From assembly GCA_947650365.1 (NCBI GenBank), contig OX393549.1, positions 98,799,516 through 98,863,515 on the forward strand: a stretch of DNA of 64,000 nt, read 5' to 3'. The position numbers and the translations under genes were made by a program. This DNA is from Chamaelirium japonicum (Eukaryota; Streptophyta; Magnoliopsida; Liliales; Melanthiaceae). The notes below the pieces were generated by a model that searched no databases, was not told the origin of the DNA, and saw only the letters and a list, made by a program, of their open reading frames with translations. Positions 36,502-52,290 of this stretch are shown one piece after another. Position 1 is the first letter of the stretch. The number at the start of each line of letters is the position of its first letter.

Positions 36502-39327
36502 GATGCATTATTTTCGTGGACCGGGGACGACTTGGAATCTTCTGGGAGATTGACTGACTCGGGCCGGGGACGACTTGGAATCTTCTGCTCCCCCATTTCT
36601 TCTTGGAAGAAATTTTTTTTTTTATCATTTATTGGATGAAAAAGTTAGTTCCAAATGATTTCAATTCAATTTATATTTTAGTTTGTATTTACCCGGTCAA
36701 GAATTTGTTGGAATTTAGTCCCACGTGACAGGGATTTGCAAATCATGTCCACATATATCCTCTAGTGGATGTGAAAATTTTCTGCCCACTGCAATTCAAG
36801 AGATCCATGGGGTAGTGGCCCACGGCACTCAAAGCGTCCTGATAGGCAATGGGGGGATAGTGGGCCTTGCGGCTGCTTGGTACGCAGGATGTGCTGAAAA
36901 TTTTCCCGTAGTGGCCGGACTTCTATAATTCCTCAACGAATGCCAACGGTGGGTAAGCAAACATGCAACACAAGTACTACAACAGACGCGGTGCAGGAGG
37001 GGGGGAGCATGATAAGCTACCGCACAGTATCAACACCCTATATAAAATCGGTCAAGTGTGATCTGTTGGTGCGATCCACTTCGTGCGGCCTTGACGAGTA
37101 ACATATTCACTGGAGGGATTGCAACATATGCAGTGAAAGACAACAACATGTGGATGTTAGCAAGCCTACACCGCCCAGTCCCTAATGTAACATATGCAAT
37201 GAAAGTAGTGCAACATATGCAATGGAGCTAGGGGTGGCAATCCTTGACACGACCCGCCAACCCGACTCGTAGTTAGCGGGTTTGGGTTTGGGTTTGGCCT
37301 AAACGGGTTCGGATCATAAACGGGTTGATCCGATTGACCCGTTTATTTAATGGGTCAGGTTTAGGTTTGTACTTATAACCCGATTGACCCGTTTACCAAA
37401 TGGGTCGTGTCAACCCGACCCGAGCCTACTCGAACCAACCCGACCTGTCTTGACCCAACCTGACAGGTTTACATGGGTTCTGTTGACCCAACCCGACCCG
37501 ACCCGTTTAGTAAACGGGTTATACAGGTTGGGTCAGGTCAACCCGTTTATTAGGCGGATCGGGTTTGGGTTTAATTTTTGACCCGTTTATTAAACGGGTC
37601 GGGTTCGAATTAGGTGTTTTGCCCTTATACCTATGTCTCAACCCGACCCGATCCATTGCCACCCCTAAATGGAGCACCACAACATATAGGTGTTAGCAAG
37701 CAAACATTTGCAGCAGAGCAAGAAAAGATGAAGAAGGAAGAGATACTATGAAGAAGAACAAGCATCCCGATCTCGCGCCAAGGAAAGGTTTTTGAAGCAC
37801 TGAATTGCCGCCCACTTTTCGAAATCGACAAAAGTTGATTCATCCGGGAGATCTTGGGCGTCGAAGGAATAGAGATCTAATGGTCGAGAAGTCAATCCTG
37901 ACGTTCAAGCTCCTCATTCAATGACGATTGGACTACGCCCCCCCCCCCCCCCCACTGAACAACTGTGATGATCACCCATCACGTCACCGAGCCATCGCTC
38001 CGGTCTCAGGACATGTGGCGAAACCCTGGGGACGAAACTTTCGGCCCGTGATCTAGAGACCAAGGATCGAAAGGGGGCTTTTGTAGAAGGGTTTTCCTGC
38101 CACGCCCACCAGATGATGACACATGTACAGCTGGACCATCCAGCTTGATCCACCCCGAGCCCACGGGAGCAAACGATCAGCCAGACCCGGTCTGTGAGCT
38201 GCCCCGGAAGCAGAAGACCGGGCCATGGGGGAAGATCGAAGGAGCCCAAGCTTCTCAGCAGAAGCCAGGTCAGGGAGAGAGTCGGGCCGCGCAGGTCGTG
38301 CACCTGACTTGACTAACCGGTTGCACAGATGACCCGACCAGATCAACGTCGAAGAACCGCCATTAGACGAGGAACGATCGGAAGGATACAGTAACGGTCG
38401 AGATACATGCCAGGCTAGCCAATCCTGAGAAAATCTCTCCCGTGGGGATCATGGGCTGCTTGCGATGAGGTATAACGCCCACGATCCACTGGAGCATAGA
38501 AGAAGAGGTTTTAATGGTGTCCGATCGGAGGGGATTCGCCATAACTGACCCAAGATAGACCGCAACGATTATGCTCACAAAAATCTACAAAAGAACCCCA
38601 CTTGTTCATGGGTAGGTAAGCAATCCGATCTGGAGAAAGCACCTCAACGGAGTGTTGGAATTCGCTTCTGACATCCACGGCCACACACACACACACACAC
38701 ACATATCTCCCTTCCCTAACTTGAGCATCGGAGGGGCCTTGGCTCGGAGGTGAGCCTCGATATTTTTACAGGTACAAGCAGGAAGGCGGTGGAGGGCAGT
38801 CTGCTCCATCTGACGATCGGTTATGGACGGTGGGATCTTCTTTCCCCCCACAGTTTGCACGAGCTTCCTGGCAGACCCGTCCTTTCCCCCTTGTGCTATG
38901 TTTTCTGCCATTCCTTCGCACACGAAGCTTGGAGTTGTATGTGGCTTGTTTGGGCCTGCACCTTCAACATTAGTTTTTCGAATACATTGATCGAGTAATT
39001 TGTGGCTCATGTTGTGGGCTCCTAGCTCCTTTCGAGCTCCCTTATGACTCAGAGCTTTCCTCTCGGGTACTCTCTCTCGGGTACTCTGGCATTCAGGAGA
39101 TCGAGCTACCCAACCCTCCTAGGGTTTCTTTACCCAAACCTCGAGTCGTTCCAAGATGCCCTTGTGTGCCCCTACTAGGGATCCCCAAGTTCGAGTACAT
39201 GGAGGCTCACACACGAGTATTCGACTACTCGATGCCACATGTCGAGCCCTCATTAGTCGGTGGATATACCTACCTACAGGGCCCACAAGATAGAAATGGG
39301 AAGCCGCTTGCCACCTATTACGAGCGG
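36501..39327. repeat. RLK upstream module, copy A
   Basis: One of four copies of a roughly 2.8-kb module lying upstream of RLK genes. Proximal part (36530-37220): GGGACGACTTGGAATCTTCTG, GGATGAAAAAGTTAGTTCC and CTAGTGGATGTGAAAATTTTC. Then a hAT element, then a distal 1.65-kb part with a poly-C run (37938-37953) and CA repeat (38684-38702). Minus-strand frames up to about 130-150 residues recur between copies, but no domain is recognised, so they are not called genes. Confidence 0.85.
37229..37667. mobile_element. Non-autonomous hAT-type element, copy 1 (439 bp)
   Basis: Perfect 8-bp duplication AATGGAGC (37221-37228 and 37668-37675). Termini TAGGGGTGGCAAT and ATTGCCACCCCTA are perfect inverted repeats. 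The interior is built of GGGTTGACCCGTTTA-type words. No transposase. Confidence 0.92.
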
Positions 39328-39756
39328 ACCTGAGTTTAGTGGATGGCTTTTCACAAAAGACTTGGAGATTGACTTACTCGGGCCGGGGACGACTTGGAAT
39401 CTTCTGCTCCTCCATTTCTTCTCTTGGAAGAAATTTTTTTTTTTTTTTTATCATTTATTGGATGAAAAAGTTAGTTCCAATTGATTTCAATTCAAATTAT
39501 ATTTTAATTTGAATTTATACGGTCAAGAATTTGCTGGAATTTAGTCCCACATGACTGGGATTGGCAAATGATGTCCTCATATATCCACTAGTGGATGTGA
39601 AAATTTTCAGTGCATCCTGCATTCCATACAACCACGATGTCCACTGCGATTCAAGAGACATGGGGTAGTAGACTCCACCACATGAGGTAGTTGCCCCCAG
39701 CACTCAAAACGTGCTGATAGGCTATGGGGGGGATAGTGGGCCTTGCGGCTGCTTGA
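39328..39756. repeat. Extra proximal upstream module, truncated
   Basis: Repeats the proximal part of the module (GACTTGGAGATTGACT to GTGGGCCTTGCGGCTGCTTG), then jumps straight into RLK leader sequence at 39757. The RLK gene expected between them is absent. Confidence 0.82.
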
Positions 39757-42832
<3,076 letters not shown>

Positions 42833-43338
42833 AACGAATAGGTAAATAGCAAGCCTTCAAGGGGGCCTGTTTAATTTTTTGGTAGGATAAGGGAGCATGT
42901 TGGAGCCGGATATTGGGCATTTGTCTAAGAGATAAATCCCACTAACTACCTCCACAATCCTCAAGGTCAAAGCATGTACTTGCTTCACTTGGCAAAAATT
43001 ATCTCTCAATAAAAAAAACAAAAACAAAACGAAGAAAAAAAATCAAGCAAACGATAGTTTGACATCAACCATTTAATATTGTTGACAGGAAGAAAAAAAT
43101 CAAGCAAACGATAGTTTGACATCAACCATTTAATATTGTTGACAGGAAGCTGACTCGTATTAATCTCATGATTATTTGATAAATAAGATAACTTTTAATG
43201 ACATGTGTCTTTTTGCTAGCCTCTGAACTTAATACAACTTGATCTTTTATTTTGGATCTTTAACGACATAGCTTTTTATCAGGACCTACGCTTAACAGAA
43301 TGATCTCACGGTGACCTATCACTAAGTCCCCCTACATT
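42833..43338. repeat. RLK-2 3' flank with a 57-bp tandem duplication
   Basis: Units 43031-43088 and 43089-43145 both read GAAGAAAAAA...ATCAAGCAAACGATAG through TTTAATATTGTTGACAG. The rest shows no gene. Confidence 0.85.
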
Positions 43339-46080
43339 TTAACCATGAGATTCATCCGTTGAAAATAGCACCTTGATTGTATGGATTTCGTTGGCGACAT
43401 CTTTCATCTCCATTCGTTCTCTTGCCACATCATTTGTACACAAGAGGCCGATTCGAATCAAGGAGTATATGCATCTTGTGCTTCTTTCACTAGTAATGCT
43501 CTCTTTCATGATGTTACCGTCGCCGGCTTCACCTGCATCTCCCAAAACCAGTTGTGGATCCAAAATTTTAACGATATCTTCTTCTAGAAAAGCCATCTCT
43601 GCGTATCTCCGAAGATTCAAACCATCTTTAAACATGTCGTCTGTAGGTCTCTTTCCCGTCATCATCTCTAGCAGCAGTATTTCAAAGCCGTACACATCAC
43701 CCAGGGTGGAGACTTGGCCACCGATCCCATACTCTGGAGTTATTCATACATTAGTTTGAAGAATGTCACATATGGGCGATAAAATTCCGGAGTGGGATTC
43801 TCTCTTGCAACTCTTCTTAACCCACATAAGAATGGATTGATTAAAAAAAAAGGATAGCAAAAGGGTACTAGCTCAATTTCCCATGAAGAACGGGATCGAG
43901 AAGTTTATGGACTCATACCTGGTGCAACGTATCCAACGGAACCTTTGACGCCAATTGAGCTAGCTGAGTTCTTAGATTCAGTAGAGATGGATTTTGCAAG
44001 GAACCTAGCCAGCCCAAAGTCCCCCACTTTGGCCATCATATCATGGTCGAGAAGAATGTTGCTCGGCTTCATATCACAATGGACCACCGGTGGCTGGCAG
44101 CTGTGGTGAAGATAATCTAGTGCGGAAGCCACATCAATGGCTATGTTCAACCTCTGAATCAAGGTCAGGTTCCGTGGTTGAGGACGCTCGAGCCCAAATT
44201 CTTGGTGCAACCACTTCTCTAGGCTCCCATTAGGCATGAATTCAAAAACCAAAGCCTTGAAATCATTGCCTCTATGGTCCACACTTGAGCATATAGATAT
44301 GATCTTGATGAGATTCCTGTGCCGTATGCTTCTCAAGGCTTCACATTCAGCAGTGAAACTCTTGGAAGCTCCTTTCCTGTAAAGGTTGAGTACCTTCACA
44401 GCAACAATACTTTCCTCGGACCCTATCTTTCCTCTATACACAGCACCAAAAGTTCCAGCGCCGACCAAGTTGGTCGAAGAGAATCCATCAGTAGCTTTGT
44501 GAATATCAGCATAAGAGATCTTTATGAACCTCTCACCGTCGAAGGAAGATGTAGAAGATGGGCCTCCTACGCGGCATGCCTTCCTCCGCAGATAAATACT
44601 AATACTAACAAAACACAACAATAAGAATATAGCTACGCTCACGACTATGAGTATTGTTTTAAGTGGACTAATCGGTGATCGCTTAGACGAGCATGGCGGT
44701 AGTTGTAGCTTTGGATAGCCCCCACAAAGCTTCTTGTTACCAAGAACAGATATTCCACTTGCATTGCTGAACACGCCGCCAATCGGAATTTCGCCCTCAA
44801 AATCATTGAAAGACAGATTCAGCGAGTCGAGCTGAAAGGAGTCGAGGAAATCTGGGATTCGTCCGGACAAATTGTTACGAGATAAATCTAACTCATTAAG
44901 AGCCTTCATATCTTTGAAAGATTGAGGGATGTTTCCTTGAAAGAAATTGCCTCCCATGTATAGCCGTTCCAAGAGATGACAACCCCCTAAGGTGGAGGGA
45001 ATATCACCAGACAGTTGGTTATCTGATATATATAGGCCCTCAAGGTTGATCAGGTGACCAACTTCCATTGGTATGGATCCAACGAGATGATTGTAGGATA
45101 TGTCCAGGTATTGCGAAAGAGAAGACAGGCTAACAAGCTCCCTCGGTATGGTTCCTTCGAGTGCATTGTGAGAAATGTTTAGTATCCCCAGATATTTGCA
45201 GCCACCAATACTTGTAGGTATGGAGCCGCTCAACTTATTTTCCTGCATGTCAAGTTCATTCAACTGATCGAGGTTGCCTATATCGGGCGGGATCGGCCCT
45301 GAAAGATTATTAGTAGCCAAGCTCAATTGTTGCAAGTTCCGAAGATCTCCAATGGCAGCAGGAATGCTCCCGACAAAGAGGTTTTGACTCATATCGAGGA
45401 CGGCAAGGTTGACGAGGTTTCGGATCTCTGCAGGGATGCTACCGGACATCCGATTCTTCGCTATCGATAGCACTTTAAGCCGCGCGGAGAGGTGGCCTGC
45501 CGAGCTAGGTAGTGCTCCCTCAATCTTGTTGTCATACATAATCAGCATTTCCAGGAGGCTGCAGTTGGTCAGGGAAGAGAGGAAGCTCCAGTCATGGGCC
45601 TGGAGCTGATTCTGCCCGATATCCAGCAAGCGCAGGTTTGGAAGTGATCCCAGGTTGGAAGGCACTGCTCCACTGAATGAATTATTGGCCACAACCAGAG
45701 TTTCAAGCCTGGAAGCATTGGGTAATGAAGTCGGGAGAGGCCCTTCGAATTGGTTCTCATACAGTAGCAGGGTCTGGAGATTAGGAAGGGTGAGACCCAA
45801 GTCTGGTGGGAGAGTCCCGGAGAGGATGTTGATTTCGACACCAAAGTTTGTGATCGTTGAGAGGTTATAAAGAGAAGAAGGGATCCGGTTCGACAATCTG
45901 TGATCGTTGAGAGGATATGGGGCCGGCGAGGCCGAGGGACTCGAGATCCAAGGCTACCACCTGTTGCGGGTGTCGCCGGCCGCATGTGACACCTCGCCAC
46001 GTGCAGTAATGGATGGATCCATTGTTGGCCCAAGAGGCCAAGGATCTGTGGGGGTCGGATAGAAGGGATTTGAAGGAGTG
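43339..46080 (-). pseudogene. RLK-2: LRR receptor-like kinase subfamily XII, 5'-damaged
   Basis: Exon 2 is 43742-43339; a 176-bp intron (43918-43743) lies at the same place as in RLK-1. The main frame 45896-43919 gives about 660 residues: LRRs, transmembrane segment (LIVVSVAIFLLLCFVSISIY), and a complete-looking non-RD kinase (GAGTFGAVYRG, VAVKVL, VHCDMKPSN, DFG). Upstream, 46080-45910 still encodes LRRNT_2 (SFKSLLSDP, CTWRGVTCGRRHP), but about 680 bp present in RLK-1 (first several LRRs) are missing. The join lies at a direct repeat GTGATCGTTGAGAGG, seen at 45849 and again at about 45900, and shifts the frame. The signal peptide is replaced by a dispersed repeat at 46081. A working receptor is therefore unlikely. 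It might give a truncated transcript. Confidence 0.88.
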
Positions 46081-46870
46081 GATATCCGATTTGGTGTTTG
46101 GTTTGTGCCACTGTTGGAGTGATTTAATTGGTGTTTGGTTTGTGCCACTGTTGGAGTGAAACGTGTGTGTGTTCACTAAGGGTCTCGATCAATCACATTC
46201 GATAGGTAGCGCTCAGCATGGGATTTGCAGGAGCAGTACTAAAATGGTGTTTCGGTTTGGGCTGTAGGCCAGAGAGGTATGGTTGAGAAGAGAAAATATT
46301 GGAGGCTATAGATAATGGGATTAATTTTGTAATCGGGTATAACTACATGTTGAAAATCTTTGCCAAATCCTTTGTCAGCCAAACAGAATTTTAACTAAGG
46401 GAAGGGAGATTGAATCCCTTTTCCTGATTAAAATTGGTAACCAAACACACGTATCACTTAGGAAAATGATTTCATTCCCTTAGGTATTCAAAAGGGAGGG
46501 AATGAAATCCATTTCCCTCCTTTTATGTTTTGCCAAGCTAATCGCGGTATTCAAAAGGGAGGGAAAGAGTTGTGAGTAGTAGTCTCGTGGCATGGCTTTG
46601 CGCAAAGACTTGGAAATTGACTACTCGGGAGACGGCATGTTTTAGAGTTCATATGTTCTCTTTCTTCCCAATTTACCCCTCTTTGATATTTTTAAGAGGA
46701 AAAAACAAAACCGAGAGAAAGGGGGAAAAAATCCAACAATTCAGATTCTATTTGAAATATCTCATATTCGTGGAGGATCCTATTAGACTAGTACTGGCAA
46801 AAACCGACCCGGCCCGTCTAACCCGATGCTAACTCAATCCGTTGATTAAACGGGCCGGATTAGGATTCTG
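46081..46870. repeat. Dispersed repeat that truncates RLK-2, copy 1
   Basis: Shares GATATCCGATTTGGTGTTTG, ACACATTCGATAGGTAGCGC-type text and TTCAGATTCTATTTGAAAT with 52981-53700. GTGTTTGGTT near the left and AACCAAACAC near 46440 could be the inverted ends of a small MITE inside it. A 38-bp tandem duplication of GTGTTTGGTTTGTGCCACTG lies at 46092-46160. Confidence 0.7.
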
Positions 46871-47879
46871 CAAGAACAATATGCCCATTGCGGTGGACTG
46901 TAACTGTGGCGGTAGGTCGTTGTGGCAGCTGGAGGCGACTCGTGACCGACGGGGCCTCGGTCGGCGGTGGTGGTGGATGGTGGTAAGTGGGGCAGCGATG
47001 GCCGATACATGGTGGTGTCATCCGGTAGAGTTCATCCCATAGCCCATAGTCTCTTCAATCAGGAGATGCCACCTCTCCTCCTCACGTGGAGTGTCAGCAT
47101 ATTGTCCCTGGGATTGTCCCTCCAATTTGTTCAAACCTTCCAATTGCATTATTCCACTTCCCATAGCCCATAATCTCTTCAATCAGGAGATGCCGATATC
47201 CGGGCACACGTACGAGGAGTCACAAGAGAACGGATCGGATATTCGGAGAACCACTCGTGCCATCTTTTTTTTAAGGTCTCTGGCCCTCTGTTGCGAGTGC
47301 GAGTCATTGGGTCACGTGTGTCGTGGGTCTCGCGGTCCACAATGGTGCATGGTGCATTGTTACTGCTTACTTGTTCTGGTTACATGGTATATAGTATATC
47401 ACTCCATCCTACTAGCCCACAGTACCAGGTTGGTTCGGTTCGGTTTAGGTCGGCTTTAAGTGTATAAATCCGACAATCGATCCAATTATATCAGTTTTTA
47501 AAAACCTAATCCAATCCGATCCATTGAGTATATCGAAACTGATCAAAATCGGTCGGTTTCGTTTGATTTGGTTGGTTTGGTCGGTTTGGTTTGGATCCTG
47601 CACACCCCTAGCCCAAAGTCCTGGGTGTACCTAGGCACAACCCGAGCCGGTTTTTTATTTTAAAAATTTAAGTCCGTTTTTCAAAATAAAAGGATTCCCA
47701 TAGTATAAACTAAAGTACATCTATCATCCGTTTTAATAGCAAACTATATTGGATTACTTGTGTTAGTTTTGAAGTGTGGGGAAGGATTTGACGGTTTTCA
47801 CTGTTTATAATAGAATTAATGGTGGTGGCGACTGCAACAAACAAACAAAAGCAAATGACATCAGATTATTAAGTGGTGA
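46871..47879. other. Mixed repeat fragments, no gene
   Basis: 47176-47300 matches 55855-55965 (GAGGAGTCAC, CGGATATTCGGAGAACCACT, CTCTGGCCCTCTG). 47430-47620 is made of GGTCGGTTTGG words and ends GCACACCCCTAG, like one end of a hAT-type element whose other end is missing. Confidence 0.5.
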
Positions 47880-48936
47880 TACTTCAAAAAAAATTTCCAA
47901 GTGCAAATCAGAAGCATGATCACAGAGAAATTGTCTCCCCTTTGGAAAGGAGTTATAAAAGTGGCAGCTATCATCAAGTCAGGGATCGAGCAAAGTCATA
48001 TTAGGGAATGGTAGACACATTAAATTCTGGGAAGATACTTTGGTTGGAGATACTCAACTCTGCACATTTTCCCCTGAGCTTTATGATCGAGCACGACATA
48101 AGTCGGCATCGATGAGGTCCCAAGCTTTTCTATGTGGAAACCACACTATTTGGAACCCGACCTTCTCGTCTCCGATTCCTGACCACCTCCAACAGAAATT
48201 GAATAGCCTTGTTTAGATCTTGTCCCACTTCTCCCTTTCTAGTGCAGCAAATTCCATAGCTTGGAGGGCAACCATTTCAGGTAAGTTCACGGTGAACACC
48301 TTTTACAAGCTAATAAATGATTATGCCAGTTGTTGCCCAGTTTTCCAATATCTCAGGTGCACCCGGACTCCTATGAAGGCAAGGATTTTCCTATGTCTGG
48401 CCTTAAAAGACAAGATACTATGATGAGTCTGACGTGAAGAAACCACTCGGCTATCCAAGAAGTCGCTTGTCCACTCTGCAATTGGGCTCATGAAGATGCT
48501 AACTATCTACTGCTTCAATGTAACATTTCTAGGGACATTTGGAACTACTTTAAGAGGAAGTCAGACATTTTCCATCACCCCTCCAACCTTATGTCGTTAT
48601 GGTCCTCGTGGAGGAAAAGACGAATCCCTAGAGAGATGAGGAAGATGTGGGGCATCCTTTCGATTGCTATTTGTTGGAATATTTGGCTCGAATGTAACAA
48701 AAGAGTATTCAAGAAGAAATTCAGCTCCATCTCGGAAATTGTATGACACACGGTAGAGACCATCAAGCCGTGGGCGACATCGATCTCAAGCAATCGTCGA
48801 GAATCTTTAGTTAATATGATTTAATCCGTTTCTTTTATTGGCCGCTCTTGTAAACTTAATTTTTACTCAATGAAATGGTAGAGGTCCATGCCAAACCCCC
48901 CCTTCGATAAGAGAGATTTCTCAAAAAAAAAAAAAA
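47880..48936 (+). mobile_element. L1-type LINE 3' fragment
   Basis: Encodes, with interruptions, the C-terminal zf-RVT region (KFWEDTLVGDTQLC, SGKFTVNTFYKLIND, CPLCNWAHEDANYLLLQC, ICWNIWLECNKRVFKKK). Ends in a pure A run of about 16 at 48921-48937. 5'-truncated, several frame breaks. Confidence 0.85.
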
Positions 48937-49059
48937 AAGATAAGAATTAATTTTAATGCATTGCTGGGATGACGGTTGCGTGGGATTCTTTTATCGTGTA
49001 AAGTTTCCCGCCAACAATCAATAGAATCTAAGTGCGATGCCCTGTAGCGTAGACATTGT

Positions 49060-50015
49060 AGAGCTTAGAGATTAACATAGTGATATGATGACGAAGTTCG
49101 ACCGAAGACTGCGTCTTCATGTTGTAAGATACACCCTGAATCCACTAACTCTGAGAAAAGTAGAGCAACTCTCGATAGACCGAGGAGTGCTTATACAAAT
49201 AGACATAGTACAAAGTGGAGAGGAGAAAGAGTGGGTTCAAGAACCCTCTTTGCTCTTGGAGAGTAGTTTCCAAAAACCTATATGTTCTTCGTGGAAAATA
49301 AGAATAAGTTATGTAATGAGGTTTTGATGGAAGTGGAATCTGTGCTTAGATCATGGTCCGGTTCTAGTGTTGAGTTTGCTATTTATAGGGATCGGAGGGC
49401 TGCAGGGCTCTCAAGCCGTCGTCGTGGGCCATCGGTAAGACTGTCGGGCCCCAAGATATCATTGTGGGCCCTAGAGAGGGCTGGTGTGGGGAGAAATTAC
49501 GATCGTCGCACAGTTTCCCAACACCAGTCGATTGATGGTTGAGTTTTGAACGTCAAGTATGGTGCACTGTGAATTGCTAAACTGTCATTTGCTGAGCTGT
49601 TGCGCATACAATGTTGAGTAGAGAGAGAGAGAGTTAACATATGATATGGTGACAAAGTTCGGCCGGAGCTACGTCTCCATACGGTAAGACACAACCTTGA
49701 ATCCACTATCTTTGAAATGTAGAGTGACCTCGATAGACCGAGTGTCACTTGTACAAGTAATCAAAGAAAAGAAGACAAATGGATAGAAGAGGAGATCAAT
49801 TCTCAGTCAGAGCTCTGCAACTTTTAATAACTGAAGAATGATCTTTGGAATGGAAATTTGCATTCCGAATAGGGATCCGATTAGGATTATTTATTGGGTC
49901 TGCTATTTATAGAGCTTTGGTAAATATCCAAGGAGAGATTTATCAACCCCCAGCTTTCCTTGCAGGCCCCAGGTAGGATAGGCGGGTCCCAAGCATGGCT
50001 GGCGGGTCCCACTGT
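49060..50015. mobile_element. Two LTR-related fragments in tandem
   Basis: 49080-49500 and 49635-50010 both contain GACAAAGTTCGGCCG-like text, AATCCACTA, CTCGATAGACCGAG, CTATTTATA and GGCGGGTCCC/GTGGGCCC. The same order occurs in the LTRs at 26269-26857 and 54251-54808. Clear LTR ends and target duplications are lacking here. Confidence 0.5.
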
Positions 50016-50380
50016 CAGGCGCAATGTTATAAAAAGTGCCAGGCGGAACTAAGGCGGTAGGAAAGTTTTAAGGTAGTAAGGAGGAAGCCGTATGCATAGA
50101 CAGGCACCCAGAGATTGAGGCGCCCAAAATTTTATTAAATATTTTATTTAGAATTCGCATAACTATTATGTTTACAGTGTCATTCTTCTTCCAAGAGTTC
50201 ACAATGGGCCAAGGGTGTCGTTATCATTATTCTTTCAAGTGGTCACAGGGGGTCAAGGGAGCCACTACACACTAGTGTATTAGTTATAAAAGAAAAAGAG
50301 AATTAAAATGAAGAAAATGAATAAGGAGAAGAAAGGGAGAAAGGAACTTTCGAATGACTACTTTTGACGATAATTTCGAT
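50016..50380. other. Truncated hAT-type end
   Basis: GCAATGTTATAAAAAGTGCC followed by AGGCGG words is a common hAT-type terminus in plants. No matching right end. 50210-50380 shows nothing clear. Confidence 0.35.
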
Positions 50381-52290
50381 GGCCTTTCTATTATGGACAT
50401 CGAGAAAAGCGGGTCATAAGCACTTGCCATACCCACCTTGAGAGCAAGAAAAACCGACGAAGGACCTTAAGTAGGAAAGGCTGGGACATACGGTCATAAG
50501 CACTTGCCATATCCACCTTGAGAGCTACCAACTTAGAGTTGAGAGAAGATGATTGAATGGAATGGAGGAGCTCCTGATAGAGGAGGATGTTGTCGGAGAT
50601 ATTGTGCCCTTGTACGAAAGCCCCCTATTCTTTCGAAATACGCTTTGGGAGGACCAAACGAAGGCGGTTCACTAGGATCTTCGCCACTAGTTTATAGATA
50701 GCATTACATATACTAATGGAGCGGAAGTGATTTGGAGAGGAGGGCTCACTGGATTTGGGAATGAGAACAACATAAGTAGACTTCCAAGCAGGTGGTATAA
50801 AACCATGATAAAAAAAAAGGAGAGAACGACTGAGCAGACATCCGTGGCGACGACATATATCCTAGTTGGAGACAAAGAATTCAACTGAGAAACCATCGGG
50901 GCCCAGGGAGAGAAGAGTCTAGTGGATCTCGAGCGAAGAGATCGAGCAAGTGAGTAAGGCATTATCTCTCTCAGATACAAGGGGGGGAGGCAGTCAAGGA
51001 GATCATCGTTGCTCCGTATGGACGACAAAGTCAATTTAAAATGAAAATGCCTAACCAAAATATGTTCCATGTCCACCCGAGTTGTGCACCGCGCCCCCAC
51101 TTCATCATCAAGAAAGTGGATGTGATTCCGCCGCCTGCGAATAATTGTAGAGTGGTGAAAAAACTTGGTATTCTGATCACCCTTGAAGCCACAATACCCG
51201 CGACTTTTGTCGCCATTTAACTTCAAGCATGTGTAACGAAGATGATCGAGTAGTCGAGTAGTAATCCATGCAAGGAGACAAAAGGAGAAGGAAAATTCTG
51301 ATGACCCCAGGATCAGAGAAGCACCGATCGCCACTCCGGGTGAAGCAACCAAAATTTTTCAAATTGGAATGGTTTGGGACCCGACACGAAGGATTGTGAT
51401 AGAGAGATCAAAAGAGGACAATGGACCGAAGTGACGCGGGGGATGTAAGAGACGAAGGCCTCTGGGAAGGCAATATTCCAGTCCACATCACAGAAAATCT
51501 GATCCAGTCGTTCCAAGATCCGAGACCCAACATCCTGATTGTTACACCAGGTGAATGGAGGTCCCCGAAATTCGACCTCCATGAGACCATTTTCCACCAC
51601 ATAGGATCTGAAATCATCAACCTCTTGGTCAACCGTGAAGGCCGAGCCGCTCACATTGTCATCCGGGTTGAGAATCACATTAAAATCCCCACACAGCAAG
51701 AAAGGAAGACAAAGTGATCGTAGGGCAGAGATGTTCGACCATAAGGCACGTCTATGGCGAGCATCTGTGCAACATAGACCGCCACAAAGCACTAAGAAAA
51801 AGAAGAGTTGGAGAGGATCCTAGAGACGAATTGATGAACCGTAGATCGAAAAGAGTCTTCACCGATCCTCCTGCCAAAGGACGAGAATCCAACCAGAACG
51901 ACCAATAGCGCCCACCCCGTAGGAGAACGACCCGAGACCTGGTCGTTGGGCAAACCAAGGAGCCCCATCAGACGGGAGGTGCAATTCAAGGAGGACAAGC
52001 ACATCAGGCCGATGACTTCGAACGAGGCACTTACTTTTATGGGCAACACACGCTGACCGTTTGTCACCCCGACAATTCCAAAAACAATCGACATGGAAAA
52101 AACAAATGGATGGGAGAAAAGATCAAGCCTGATCAATGCCAGGGGGCGAGGAGAGAGGGGAAGCCAAAGGCTCTAGACCCTCGCCTTCCTTCCTTTGACC
52201 ATCGCCCCATGTTCCACCGATAAATCCACCGGAAACCCATCTGACAAATTCAGTGATTCGTGGGAGAGCGGTCTGGAGGAAGGCCCCTCC
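50380..52290 (-). mobile_element. L1-type LINE, endonuclease plus partial reverse transcriptase
   Basis: Read leftward: endonuclease start CRGDKRSACVAHKSKCLVRS near 52070-52010, then LLCGDFNVIL, PPFTWCN and LERLDQI (51792-51420), then the linker and reverse-transcriptase start (GDQNTKFFHHS, FSPWAP; 51350-50690), then YKLVAKILVNRLRLVLPK and LKVDMASAYDRM (50690-50480). Ends inside the RT domain. 50395-50430 and 50490-50525 carry a duplicated TCATAAGCACTTGCCATA block. Several frame breaks, so inactive. 52140-52290 may be the end of ORF1. Confidence 0.86.
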
